Positions 1 to 9,431 of a stretch of DNA of 64,000 nucleotides are shown here, in pieces. Numbering within the stretch: the first letter of the stretch is position 1; every line of letters starts with the position of its first letter. The notes under the pieces were generated by a model that saw nothing but the letters and a program-made list of their open reading frames with translations, was not told the origin of the DNA and searched no databases. Position numbers and translations under genes: made by a program. The stretch is from Paraburkholderia haematera (lineage in GTDB: Bacteria > Pseudomonadota > Gammaproteobacteria > Burkholderiales > Burkholderiaceae), in NCBI RefSeq assembly GCF_905220975.1, contig NZ_CAJNBK010000009.1, positions 62,001-126,000 of the forward strand, in the 5' to 3' direction.

Positions 1-708
1 CTCTTACGCTGAATGCGCGAAAGTCAGCAGCAAGGCGCGCCAAGTAGCGAATCCGGCATGGCACCGACGGAGACAAAAGAACCTGATCAGGTTCCGGCAT
101 CTGCGGCCCCCGCGACCGGCCAATGTGGCACGCGAGTCACCGACAGCTTCGGCAGGCAGCAGAAGGAGTAGAAGCGTCGACCGGTTGAATCCAAGGCCGC
201 GTGCTGCCGATCGTCGAGAGGCAGGGTGCGGCCATGAAGCTTCATTCGCCCGTCGCGCCGCTCCCACGTTGAGAAGTCGGCGGTATTCGCTTATTCGCCC
301 CCCCGATCATGGACGGTCTTTATATAGTAGTGCAGAAAAAAACCGAATGCGTGGTCGAAATATTTAATAACGATAAAGACATGTGAAAGCACGGTGCCGA
401 TTCCCGTGAAGGGACGAGACAACGGCAATGAACAATGATGCGCTCATGGCCTTTGCTGCGTACGGCTTATGGTAGTCCAGTCCAGCGCCATGGGCGAATT
501 ATGCGATGTGAATCGCAGTGAAAGTAATTCGTTAGAAAATTCACACGCCATCGACTTTTTTTTGTCCCTGAATTGTCATTGCCTCCCTATAATTTCTCCT
601 CGTCGTAACGCTTTGTAAGAGAGGCAGCGTCTCCACATATGGAGCTGCCCGTCGTTTCCACGCGCCACATTACCGATTGCTCGTCCGAGTAACGTCATGG
701 AGGCGTTC
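1..708. other. No confident gene; left flank
   Basis: Both strands carry short open frames, but none has a convincing ribosome binding site or recognisable protein. Roughly 300 to 600 is visibly AT-richer than the surroundings and probably holds the promoter of the phosphoesterase gene that follows. No promoter boxes could be assigned with confidence. Confidence 0.5.
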
Positions 709-2655
709 GTGAAGAAAATTGTCAATGTAATTAGTACCCCCGCATTTAGAGGCGGCCTGCTTTGCAGCGCCGTTGCCTTCGCGCTTGCCTCAGCTATCTG
801 GCCGGCAGTCGCGCAAAGCCAGCAGCAGGCCGCCGCGGTGAACACCGCGTCGCCGATCAAGCATGTCATCGTGGTGGTCGGCGAGAACCGTACGTTCGAT
901 CACGTATTCGGCGCTTACACGCCGCGCCAGGGGCAGACGGTGGCGAACCTGCTGTCGAAGGGCATCATCACGGCCGACGGCCGCCCAGGCCCTAACTTCG
1001 CGCTAGCCACGCAATACACGGCCAGCGCCACGGACCCGAAGCGCTTCGATATGGCGCCAGGCGGCAAACAGCCCTATACGGTGCTCCCGGCACCGAATAC
1101 CGGCGGTACGACAAGCACGCCTAGCGATACCAATCCGCCGCCGTTCGCGACGCTCGCCGCGGCTCAGGCCGCCGAGGGCGCCATGATTGAGCCTTGGGAT
1201 GTCGTGCACCTGACTACCGGGGCGAGCGGCGTTCCGCAGCATAGCGTCGATACGCGCTTCGGTTCGAACACGTATAACCTGCCGAATGGACCGTATCAGA
1301 TCTCGCGCGTCGGGCCTGACTATGATCAGTACATCAACAGCCCGGTGCACCGCTTCTACCAGAATTGGCAACAGGCCGATTGCAGCCTCGATCACGCCAC
1401 GCTCGATAATCCGAGCGGTTGCCAGATGGATCTATTCGCATGGGTCGAGACCTCGATTGGCGCCGGTTCGAACGGCAAGCCGCAGCCCGCGAATTTCAAC
1501 GACGAGACCACCGGCGAAGGCGCAACCGCGCTCGGCTATTACAACGTGAATACAGGCGACATGCCGTACTTCACGCATCTTGCGCGCCAATTCACGATTA
1601 GCGACAACTATCACCAGCCGGTGATGGGCGGCACGGGCGCAAACAGCATCATGATCGGCACGGCTGACGCGCTCTACTACACGGACGGCAACGGCAATGC
1701 CGCGAAACCGCCTGCCGATCAGATCGAGAATCCGCTGCCGCAGCAGGGCACCAACAACTACTACACACAGGACGGCTATTCGGGCGGCACGTATACCAAC
1801 TGCTCGGACAGTCATCAGCCCGGCGCCGGCACGCTGCGCCACTATCTGGACCGCTTGCCGTACAAGCCGGACGCGAAGTGCGAGCCGAACACGTATTACC
1901 TGCTGAACAACTACAACCCCGGCTACAACGGGGACGGCACGGTGAATACAAGCACGTTCACGATCCCGCCGTCGCCGGTGCGCACGATCGCCGACACGCT
2001 GATCGAGAAGAGCATCTCGTGGAAGTACTACGGCGAAGGCTGGAATACGTTTGTCAAGACGCCGGCCACGAGTGTCTACTGCAATATCTGCAACCCGTTC
2101 CTGTATGAAACCGCGATCATGACGAACCCCGCGCTCGTCAGTGCGCATCTGCAGGACACGACCGATCTGTATGCGGACATTGCGAACGGCACGCTGCCGG
2201 CGGTTTCATTCGTGAAGCCGGGCGGTCTGCTCGACGGGCACCCGGAGTCGTCGAAGTTCGGGCTCTTTGAATCGTTCGTGCACAAGCTGGTCGACAAGGT
2301 ACAGCGCGATCCGAGCCTGTGGGCTTCGACGGCGATCCTGGTCACGACCGACGAAGGCGGCGGCTACTACGACTCAGGCTACATCCAGCCGCTCGATTAC
2401 TTCGGCGACGGCCCGCGTATTCCGATGATCGTCGTGTCGGCATACTCGCGCGGCGGCCGTGTCGCGCATCAGTACTCGGATCACGCGTCGATCCTGAAAT
2501 TCATCGAACGCAACTGGCATCTGAAGCCGATCACGCAGAGAAGCCGCGACAATCTGCCGAATCCGATCCAGCTGCAGACGCATCCGTATGTGCCGGTCAA
2601 TTCGCCCGCAATCGGCGATCTGTTCGACGCGTTCGAGTTTCCGCGCACGCCGTAA
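709..2655 (+). CDS. Exported phosphoesterase (AcpA / phospholipase C family)
   Basis: Predicted secreted hydrolase of the PF04185 family, which includes acid phosphatases and phospholipases C acting on phosphomonoesters or phospholipids. An N-terminal signal peptide begins MKKIVNVIS and ends near AVAQS. The metal-site motif VVGENRTFDHVFGAY follows near residue 55, and TTDEGGGYYD with DGPRIPMIVVSAYSRGG and YSDHASILKFIERNW lie near the C-terminus, as is usual for the family. I chose the GTG at 709 because GGAGG sits five bases upstream and the protein then starts MKK; an ATG at 697 adds four residues. It stands alone and is followed by a terminator. The exact substrate cannot be told from sequence. 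Confidence 0.88.
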   Translation: MKKIVNVISTPAFRGGLLCSAVAFALASAIWPAVAQSQQQAAAVNTASPIKHVIVVVGENRTFDHVFGAYTPRQGQTVANLLSKGIITADGRPGPNFALATQYTASATDPKRFDMAPGGKQPYTVLPAPNTGGTTSTPSDTNPPPFATLAAAQAAEGAMIEPWDVVHLTTGASGVPQHSVDTRFGSNTYNLPNGPYQISRVGPDYDQYINSPVHRFYQNWQQADCSLDHATLDNPSGCQMDLFAWVETSIGAGSNGKPQPANFNDETTGEGATALGYYNVNTGDMPYFTHLARQFTISDNYHQPVMGGTGANSIMIGTADALYYTDGNGNAAKPPADQIENPLPQQGTNNYYTQDGYSGGTYTNCSDSHQPGAGTLRHYLDRLPYKPDAKCEPNTYYLLNNYNPGYNGDGTVNTSTFTIPPSPVRTIADTLIEKSISWKYYGEGWNTFVKTPATSVYCNICNPFLYETAIMTNPALVSAHLQDTTDLYADIANGTLPAVSFVKPGGLLDGHPESSKFGLFESFVHKLVDKVQRDPSLWASTAILVTTDEGGGYYDSGYIQPLDYFGDGPRIPMIVVSAYSRGGRVAHQYSDHASILKFIERNWHLKPITQRSRDNLPNPIQLQTHPYVPVNSPAIGDLFDAFEFPRTP

Positions 2656-2708
2656 CGGCGTGGCATGGCGGGCAGGGCCGAACCGGCTCTGCCGATCTGG
2701 AGGATTTC

Positions 2709-2740
2709 ACCGCGCGGCCGGCCTGGCGCGCGGTTTTTTT
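2709..2740 (+). terminator. Rho-independent terminator after the phosphoesterase gene
   Basis: A perfect 8-bp stem, ACCGCGCG at 2709-2716 and CGCGCGGT at 2727-2734, closes a 10-base loop. The T of the second arm begins a run of seven T residues. It lies 53 bases beyond the stop codon. Confidence 0.85.
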
Positions 2741-3474
2741 ACTTCTGGCGTTGGTGTTTGCGCTTGCGTGCCGCCTTGAGCGCACGGACCGCCGCCACTA
2801 TTGATATCGTGCCGCATGCGCGGCTGCCCGGACGCTTTTCAACATGTCGCACCAGCGCTTGCTGCCATTGCGGGTGGGAGTTGAAGAGGTCGGCACAAAT
2901 TGCGGTTTTGCAGCAACTTTACGCCGGCTGCGGGGCCAAACTGGTCAACGCGTCGGGGCGGCCACGATCATCTGGCTTCTCGTCAGCCGACAATTGCCGA
3001 AGACACGTCTTCGCCCTCAGTGAACGTTTCCAACGCACAATAAGCGGCATGCGACCTGGCGTGGACGGATGGCCGTTAGACCTTGGAACTGGCCGGTGGG
3101 ACCACGCCTGGTTGAAGGGCAGTTCAGGGTCGGACGTGTGAGTTCGCCGATGCAGAAAGCTGCCGTTCCGCTTTGTGGTGCCGTGACCGTCAGCAATGTG
3201 GAGGATTGCTGACAGCGGCATCGAGTAGTTGGACGGCAGTTTCTCGCATCAGCGGACTCACACTCCCGCCCCACAAAAGACCTTCGCGCCCACCTCGACG
3301 ACAGCCTACTTCCGGCCGTGCAGCAGACGTTCGGTAGAATCCGCACGACCCCCTGTCGCTGCCGGATCGAACAAGCAAGCGGCCTTGTTTTCCAGAATGT
3401 GACCGCGGCACACGTGTGCGATTCACCGACATCACGATTGCAGGAAAACCGAACACCCCTGTCCTAAAGAGAAA
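2741..3474. other. Intergenic region with a degenerate repeat
   Basis: No supported gene in either direction. The segment from about 3040 to 3330 looks like non-coding repeat debris; part of it (3188-3272) recurs at 21358-21446. Confidence 0.5.
3188..3272 (+). repeat. Dispersed intergenic repeat, copy 1
   Basis: Begins CGTCAGCAATGTG and ends with CTCACACTCCCG, like the copy at 21358-21446. The interior matches imperfectly, with ATTG(C/A)TGAC and TGGACGGC/TGAACGGC blocks in the same order. It is not inside a gene. Confidence 0.55.
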
Positions 3475-4518
3475 TTAAAACTCGCAGCGCCGGATCTTCG
3501 AATACCGATCAATCTGGTCAAGCAACTTTTCCTTCTGGTCGTCACTGGCGAATGCTGCACGTACTCCGTTCTTGACCAGGTGCGTGATATCGTGGACATC
3601 GAAGCCATATGCCCGGGACACCTCGACATAATTCGTTACGAGATCGGTACCGATCATTGCCGGATCGTCAGAATTGAGCGTCAGGAACACGCCTGCATCC
3701 CACATTTTTCGAAATGCGTGAGTTGCCAGATCAGGGTATTTGGCAGGGTCGACTGCAATGCTCGACAGAGGACAGCTAGTAACAGGTGTCTGGGATTCTA
3801 CGAGCTGCGCCAATAAGGTTCGATCTTCTACGGCTCTCAGCCCGTGGTCTATCCGCTCAAGCGGCAACTCGCGGATCGCCTCCCAAATGAATTCGGCCCC
3901 CTCCTCCCAGCCGAGATGCGCTGTTGTGTGAAACCCAAGCGCCGCCGCAAGCCTGAACGCCGACGTGTGCGTACTCGGCGGGATACCAAGTTCCTGACTG
4001 TCCATTCCTACAGCAACTATCCCTGCTTCGTTCCGGTAAGGGACCAATTGTTCAATGAAATCGACAGCGTCTTCGGGCGAGATGGATCGGTCGATATCGG
4101 CAATGAAGTTGATCGATACGCCAAACTGTTCCAGACAGATCTTCCTTCCCGCCGCCAATCCGTTAATCACCGTATCAAGCGCAATACCCCGTCGCGCGTG
4201 ATATGCAAAGGTGAACATCACCTCACGATAGAGAATGTTTTGCCGTAGCGCGTCAGCCCCCATGTCAACCACCACGTCTGAGAAGTCCTCGCTCGTGTTC
4301 AACGTTCCGCACATGAGCGAAAACATGTTCAGAAACTCGTCGAGATTCGCGTACGTCATGGCCGCGTTGACTGCTTCCGGACCATCAAAAGGCAAGGAGA
4401 TGCGATTTCTCTCTGCAAGAGCAATAACTCGTTCGGGAGTAATGCTGCCCTCCAGATGGACGTGCAGTTCTGCCTTAGGAATACCTCGGATGAAATCTAC
4501 AAGTCTATCGTCGTTCAT
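3475..4518 (-). CDS. add: Adenosine deaminase family protein
   Basis: Cytosolic zinc amidohydrolase of the adenosine/adenine deaminase family, 347 residues, expected to deaminate a purine nucleoside or base. Near the N-terminus is HVHLEGS, the first two zinc-ligand histidines. ERIDHGLRAVED holds the next conserved His, and LTLNSDDPAMIGTDL holds the Asp pair near the C-terminus. The usual catalytic HAGE motif is altered: here it reads TTAHLGWEEG, so the Glu that normally protonates the purine ring is displaced. The specificity is therefore open (adenosine, adenine or a modified purine). It is the last gene of a minus-strand block holding nucleoside transport genes and three LysR genes, which supports purine salvage. 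Confidence 0.85.
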   Translation of the reverse strand: MNDDRLVDFIRGIPKAELHVHLEGSITPERVIALAERNRISLPFDGPEAVNAAMTYANLDEFLNMFSLMCGTLNTSEDFSDVVVDMGADALRQNILYREVMFTFAYHARRGIALDTVINGLAAGRKICLEQFGVSINFIADIDRSISPEDAVDFIEQLVPYRNEAGIVAVGMDSQELGIPPSTHTSAFRLAAALGFHTTAHLGWEEGAEFIWEAIRELPLERIDHGLRAVEDRTLLAQLVESQTPVTSCPLSSIAVDPAKYPDLATHAFRKMWDAGVFLTLNSDDPAMIGTDLVTNYVEVSRAYGFDVHDITHLVKNGVRAAFASDDQKEKLLDQIDRYSKIRRCEF

Positions 4519-4661
4519 GGTCGGATCGCCGGTCTCTGAGATGCCCCGGCTGACGCCCAGGCAGGAAACTCAAGCTTACCGGCGGGCCCGCAGCGAAGTA
4601 AGGGGGAAAATGCAGCGCATCGTCTCTGTTCTGGAACAGCTGAACGTAAAGCGCACTGCAT

Positions 4662-5606
4662 TCAGCCGGCCTTGGTCGGCCGGTCGGCAGTGTAGTACTG
4701 GAGCGATTCGATCCGGTCGAACGACTCGACCATCAAATCGATGAAAGCTCGAAGCTTCCTCCCCATATAACGTTGGCGTTGGTACATGCAATAAACTGGA
4801 ACCCTTGGCGCTTGCCAGGCTGCCAGAACGGGTTGCAACAAGCCACTTTCCACTTCATTGTGCGCGAAGAATTCTGGCAAGATTGCTATGCCGTGCCCAC
4901 GGATCGCCATGGTTTTAACGACCCAATAGTCGTTGCTCGACGCTATGACACGCAGATTGCACTGATCTTCCTCACCCGTCGAATCATGCCTTACAGTGAC
5001 GTCGGCTGACTGCTGACCGAGTACAAGCGAACGGTGCTGGCAGAGTTCCGCAGGGGCAGCGGGTTCACCGAACGTCCTGATGTAGTCACTACTGGCGAAA
5101 AAGCGGTAACGGAGGTGCCCAAGGAGCCGCGCAGCGAGGTCGAGATCGTCTCGCGGAGAAGAGCACACATAACAATCAATATCGTTGCCTAGCGCAGTTG
5201 ACGAATCACTCACCAGATCCATGTGGCAAACAACATTGGGATGTCGACCAACGTATTTGCGCAGAATGTGCCCAACATAAGAGGTTGCAAGGTGGCTCGT
5301 CGACACAATAGTAAGATGTCCGCACACGCCGTCGGACAGGTCGCGAACTGACGCGCGTGCTTCCTCCAGTCCCACTTCCATATCGTCGATCAGGCGCACA
5401 CAGTTCTTGTAGAAATCTCGTGCAGCCTCGGTCGGCACAGACTTACGCACGGATCGTACAAAAAGCTGCACGCCAAGTGACTCCTCCAGGCGCGCGAGAT
5501 GTCGATTCAGCGTTGCCTTCGGAATACCCGTCGCATTCTCCGCAGCGGTTACGCTCCCGTTTCGCATAACGAGTATGAACGCCTCGATTACCTTGTAGTC
5601 CTGCAT
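4662..5606 (-). CDS. LysR-family regulator 1
   Basis: LysR-type transcription factor of 314 residues. The N-terminal winged helix-turn-helix contains SVTAAENATGIPKATLNRHLARLEE (written here in part: ATGIPKATLNRHLARLEE), then a substrate-binding-like effector domain. The open frame extends further upstream, but ATG 5606 is chosen because GGAAAGGACC precedes it and the protein then starts as LysR proteins do (MQDYKVIEAFILVMRNGS). It is a close paralog of the next gene upstream, 35 bp away, and lies upstream of the deaminase gene, which it may control. Confidence 0.88.
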   Translation of the reverse strand: MQDYKVIEAFILVMRNGSVTAAENATGIPKATLNRHLARLEESLGVQLFVRSVRKSVPTEAARDFYKNCVRLIDDMEVGLEEARASVRDLSDGVCGHLTIVSTSHLATSYVGHILRKYVGRHPNVVCHMDLVSDSSTALGNDIDCYVCSSPRDDLDLAARLLGHLRYRFFASSDYIRTFGEPAAPAELCQHRSLVLGQQSADVTVRHDSTGEEDQCNLRVIASSNDYWVVKTMAIRGHGIAILPEFFAHNEVESGLLQPVLAAWQAPRVPVYCMYQRQRYMGRKLRAFIDLMVESFDRIESLQYYTADRPTKAG

Positions 5607-5640
5607 CCGTGGTCCTTTCCTGATTACCGTCGCAGCCGTC

Positions 5641-6597
5641 TTACAGAGTAGCCATATGGTCGACCGCAGCGCCGTCGGCGACGTAAAAATGGATGACGCT
5701 GATCTGCTCGAACGACTCAATCATCAAATCGATCAAGCCACTGACCTTTCGTCCGAGAAGACGCCGCTTCGGATAGGCACAATACACAGGCAACGCCGGT
5801 GCTTCCCACTCTTCGAGTACGGGCTGCAAGGTGCCCGCGTCGACCTCAGGGCGTGCAAAGAAATCTGGCAGAGCCGCAACACCATAACCATCAATCGCCA
5901 TCGTCTTCATGATCCAGTAGTCATTGGTCGAACCACCCACTGGTATTTCACATTCAACGATCTGGTCGCATGAGGTCAGTCGGATGGTGACCTCGCTCAA
6001 ATTACGTTGTAACACCAAACATTTATGATCGATCAGATCGGATGGTGCTCGTGGTATACCGAACTTCTTGAGGTAGGCAGGACTTGCGAAGAGCCGACAC
6101 TTGAGCTTTCCCAACAGGAATGTCGTCAAATTTGGATCAGCGGGCGGTGCGGTCGACACATAACAATCGACGTTGTCTGCCCTCGTCGGCGTCGGATCGC
6201 AAACAATGTCGAGCCGGCAAACAACGGCCGGATGGAGCTCCATATACCTGCTAAGGATATGGGTCACATACGAGGAACTCAGGCAACTCACGGTGACAAT
6301 GCTCAGTTCACCGGAGATCCCATCAGCCAGGTTTTGGACAACGGCTTTTGCCTCTTCGAATTCCGCGTTGACAGAATCCAGCAAGCGTTGGGAATGCACA
6401 TAAAACTGACGTCCGGCTTCGGTCGGCACGGCCCGACGTGCTGAACGCTGGAAAAGCTGCACACCCAATGATTCCTCGAGTCGAGAAATCAGGCGACTCA
6501 ACGTTGCTTTCGGGATGCCACTGTGCGTTTCCGCCGCGGACAGGCTACCGTACCGCATAGCCAATACGAAGGCCTCGATCAGTTTCAGATCCGTCAT
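5641..6597 (-). CDS. LysR-family regulator 2 (tandem paralog)
   Basis: LysR-type regulator of 318 residues, starting MTDLKLIEAFVLAMRYGS. The DNA-binding region SGIPKATLSRLISRLEESL matches the neighbouring regulator almost position for position, and the similarity continues into the effector domain (TNDYWIMKTMAIDGYGVAAL here, SNDYWVVKTMAIRGHGIAIL there). The two genes therefore arose by tandem duplication. They are probably cotranscribed. The effector is unknown; the context suggests a purine or nucleoside. Confidence 0.88.
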   Translation of the reverse strand: MTDLKLIEAFVLAMRYGSLSAAETHSGIPKATLSRLISRLEESLGVQLFQRSARRAVPTEAGRQFYVHSQRLLDSVNAEFEEAKAVVQNLADGISGELSIVTVSCLSSSYVTHILSRYMELHPAVVCRLDIVCDPTPTRADNVDCYVSTAPPADPNLTTFLLGKLKCRLFASPAYLKKFGIPRAPSDLIDHKCLVLQRNLSEVTIRLTSCDQIVECEIPVGGSTNDYWIMKTMAIDGYGVAALPDFFARPEVDAGTLQPVLEEWEAPALPVYCAYPKRRLLGRKVSGLIDLMIESFEQISVIHFYVADGAAVDHMATL

Positions 6598-6869
6598 TAT
6601 TCGGTCCGCAGTTGGAAAAGCATGACGCCGTCAGTGCGGCGCACCCTCTACGTAGAGATCTCGACACTATGCAAAGCAACCGATGCTTTATCAATGAGTG
6701 CGTCCCCCTACAGGGCCTTTGAATCACTTCCGAGCGGCACCTTTCGGCGCCACAGCATGGGACCAAGCTGCCAAAGCAAACATCACGCCACCGAGGACCC
6801 TCTATGCGGCAATAGACGTGCGTCCTTTTCAGCGTCCTTTTCAGCTGCCTGTTAGCGACACATGAAAAT

Positions 6870-7808
6870 TCAGGCGTCAACCCTAATCTCGCATAGGGAA
6901 TGACTCACCTCCGAAATTAGATCCCGAAGCCACCGAACTTCTTTCGAGGACGCACTGCGTTCGTGCCACCATTGAAAGTAACTTACGCGACTAAATCTGG
7001 AAGGCGCGCGAACGATTGCCAGGGGCTGAAACTGAACGTAGCGTGCAGCGGAAAATCTTGAGGTGGTCAATACAAGATCAGAGCTGACCAGGACGTACGG
7101 AGCCAGATCGGCGTGGATTGTAGCAACCACGTTTCGCGCCTTCCCAGCGCGCCGCAACACCTGTTCGACCAGGTGTCGATGGTGCGAATCCTCGGACATT
7201 GACACAAGATGACGGGCGCTCACGTAGTCCTCGAGTGATACAGGCGAAGAAACCGCAAACGGGTGATCGTCGCTGACGACACACACCGTGTCATCCTCAA
7301 AGAGCGGCAAGCGACGTAATTGAGCCGACTGACTTGTCCAACTGCCGATAGCGATATCTAGTTCACCGCGTTGAAGTGCGCCTTCGTAGTCAAATGTCAG
7401 CCCCGCTGAAGAGCACTCCAGCGTGGCATGGGGTGCGGCGTCACGAAAAAGCGCAACAAGACGGGGGACAAACGTCGTGCTGACGCAGTCGGGGCATCCG
7501 ACCCGATAGGTTCGTCTTGAATGCCCCGGATCGAACTCACGCTGGAGATGTGCAACGAACTGGATTTCACGGAGCGCGAAATCCGCCGCCTCATATAGCT
7601 GCAATCCATACTCGGTAGGCACCATCTTCCGCTTCCCCCTAACGAGGATAGGGTCCCCAGCAATGGTCCTCAGACGTCGCAATGCGACACTGACTTGTGA
7701 TTGGGACTGGTTAAGCTTGTCGGCGGCCCGGGTTATGCTTCGCTCAGTTACCACTGCATGCAGAACCTTGAGCTCGTATATATCAATGGTTTCGCGTCTG
7801 CGCGACAT
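6870..7808 (-). CDS. LysR-family regulator 3
   Basis: LysR-type regulator of 312 residues and a different subfamily from the two downstream. The helix-turn-helix reads SITRAADKLNQSQSQVSVAL, followed by RRLRTIAGDPILVRGKRKM, a pattern common in the NodD/NahR-like branch. The C-terminal effector domain is complete. It lies between a broken reductase gene and the LysR pair, on the same strand. A 272-bp gap (6598-6869) separates it from the next LysR gene and may hold that gene's promoter. Confidence 0.85.
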   Translation of the reverse strand: MSRRRETIDIYELKVLHAVVTERSITRAADKLNQSQSQVSVALRRLRTIAGDPILVRGKRKMVPTEYGLQLYEAADFALREIQFVAHLQREFDPGHSRRTYRVGCPDCVSTTFVPRLVALFRDAAPHATLECSSAGLTFDYEGALQRGELDIAIGSWTSQSAQLRRLPLFEDDTVCVVSDDHPFAVSSPVSLEDYVSARHLVSMSEDSHHRHLVEQVLRRAGKARNVVATIHADLAPYVLVSSDLVLTTSRFSAARYVQFQPLAIVRAPSRFSRVSYFQWWHERSASSKEVRWLRDLISEVSHSLCEIRVDA

Positions 7809-7892
7809 ACATTCTCATTGTTTCGTCAATCATCCACTCCTCGCCAAGGTCCGGCAACTTACCTCCGCATGCCGCGTGCTTTCGACTCGGAT

Positions 7893-8294
7893 CTACTCCG
7901 GAGCAGGAGAGACGGACTCCAGGTGGATATTGAAGCCATACACCCATTGCCTCGCGTGGGTCGCTATGACATGGTTGAAGTCCGTTGGTCCGCAGCAGTA
8001 AATCTGAGTGCTTGCCGGAATGGCTTCGACGACGTAGCCAACAAGCCGATCGATCGCCGGTGGATCGAGCCCGCCGTGATAATGAACGTGTCCGTTGCGC
8101 TCCAGGTCACTCAACTCAACCCGATGGGTCACCGCTCCGAACGAGGGCACGAAGTAATGCAGATCGAAAGCGCGCTGCCTGAACGAGAGTTCTCGAGCGA
8201 TCGCGAGCAATGGGGTGAGACCAATATCGTGCGCGAACAGAAGTACTTTTTCGGAAGAATCGAGCAACTGGAAAGTGTCGCGCGGTGTGCTCAT
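7893..8294 (-). pseudogene. Remnant of a phthalate-dioxygenase-type reductase (NADH domain only)
   Basis: The reading frame encodes only the NAD-binding module of a VanB/PDR-type flavin reductase. TPRDTFQLL corresponds to the end of the FMN domain, LLFAHDIGLTPLLAIA to the usual GGIGITP loop (two of its glycines replaced), and IYCCGPTDF to the conserved CGP motif. The N-terminal FMN domain with its RxYS motif and the C-terminal plant-type 2Fe-2S domain are missing. A complete relative is encoded at 16622-17578. The frame is open further upstream, but that part runs into a terminator hairpin, so ATG 8294 is the likelier limit. It may be translated, but is unlikely to be a working reductase. Confidence 0.7.
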
Positions 8295-8345
8295 GGCAAG
8301 AAGATCTCCGTCATACCCGTCATTCTCGTGTGATTGGTCTGGGTG

Positions 8346-8377
8346 AAAAAACGGGCGACGCTCTGACAACGTCGCCC
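8346..8377 (-). terminator. Rho-independent terminator of the nucleoside ABC operon
   Basis: Read on the minus strand, GGGCGACG and CGTCGCCC form a perfect 8-bp stem with a 9-base loop, followed by six T residues. It lies about 115 bases beyond the last permease gene and should separate the transporter operon from the reductase remnant and LysR genes. Confidence 0.85.
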
Positions 8378-8492
8378 CAATCCCCTTGCACTAGCTGCTA
8401 CCTGCCCTTGGCGCAGCCCCTTCAAACACCTGACGCGACGCGATGATCCGCGCCCCCGCGGATTCGCGGTGACTCACGTCAACGCTGCAAAC

Positions 8493-9431
8493 TCATCTTC
8501 GTCGGTACGCAACGCCGAGAGCGCCCGGCATGCGAGATGAACTACGGAACACAATCATGACTACGATCGCCGTGATATATGGCAATGCCAGCAGAAGTTC
8601 ATACGGAAACGTGGACCCTCCCGCCTGGGCCTGCAGTTGCAGTGCCTGCAGAAAGGCAAACAGCGCTGTGACTGCCGGAACCCGCCACACCCGCCAGTTA
8701 GCGGCAACGACGATCACGATAGCGATCCATCCGCGCCCAGCTGTCATGTCTTCGATAAAGCGCATGGATGATCCGACGCTCAAGGACGCTCCAGCCAGGC
8801 CAGCCATGCATCCGCCGAACACGATCGCGAGATACCTGCGCAACGCCACGCTTCGACCCGCCGTGTCCACGAGTTTCGGGTTCTCGCCGAGACTTCGCAA
8901 CTCGAGACCAAAGCGTGTGCGATGAAGAATGAACGCGACAACGGGGATCATGGCAAAGGCTATGTACGTCAGCAAACTCTGGGTAAAGAGCAACTCACCG
9001 ACAAATGGCAGGTTGCCTAAGAGCGGAATCTTGATCAGTCCAAGCGGTTCAATGACGGCTCTCTCGGCAGGGACCGTCCTGCTGAGCGACCTGAACGCAT
9101 AAGCCGTGATCGCGGAGCCGAGCAGATTGATTGCCAGCCCCATGACGAACTGCTCGATCCGTAACGTGACAACGGTAAACGCCATCAGCAAACTCATGGC
9201 GGCGCCTGCCACTATCGCTGCTGAAATCCCTAGCGCTGCCGACCCGCTCAGGAATGTCACCAGGAACGCGACAAAGCATCCGGTCAGCATCGTGCCTTCA
9301 ACGCCAAGATTCATCACACCAGAGACTTCCGCAACCAGCTCGCCGAGCGCGGCAAGCAGCAGCGGCGTAAGCAGCCGTACGGTCGCCGCGAGGACGCTGG
9401 CGATAATCGCCTGATTAAAAAAATCATGCAT
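8493..9431 (-). CDS. Nucleoside ABC transporter permease (NupQ/YufQ-like)
   Basis: Inner-membrane permease of the branched-chain/ribose-type ABC family, 312 residues with about eight to ten hydrophobic segments. The signature EVSGVMNLGVEGTMLTG near residue 35 is typical of the second permease of BMP-type guanosine/nucleoside importers. It overlaps the upstream permease gene by eight bases, so translation is coupled. A GAGAGG motif precedes the ATG. With the next three genes it forms a complete importer. Confidence 0.88.
   Translation of the reverse strand: MHDFFNQAIIASVLAATVRLLTPLLLAALGELVAEVSGVMNLGVEGTMLTGCFVAFLVTFLSGSAALGISAAIVAGAAMSLLMAFTVVTLRIEQFVMGLAINLLGSAITAYAFRSLSRTVPAERAVIEPLGLIKIPLLGNLPFVGELLFTQSLLTYIAFAMIPVVAFILHRTRFGLELRSLGENPKLVDTAGRSVALRRYLAIVFGGCMAGLAGASLSVGSSMRFIEDMTAGRGWIAIVIVVAANWRVWRVPAVTALFAFLQALQLQAQAGGSTFPYELLLALPYITAIVVMIVFRSSSRMPGALGVAYRRR

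Noticed and set aside
4..267. Minus-strand frame at the left edge
   Set aside because: No start signal, a leucine run and no family; likely chance.
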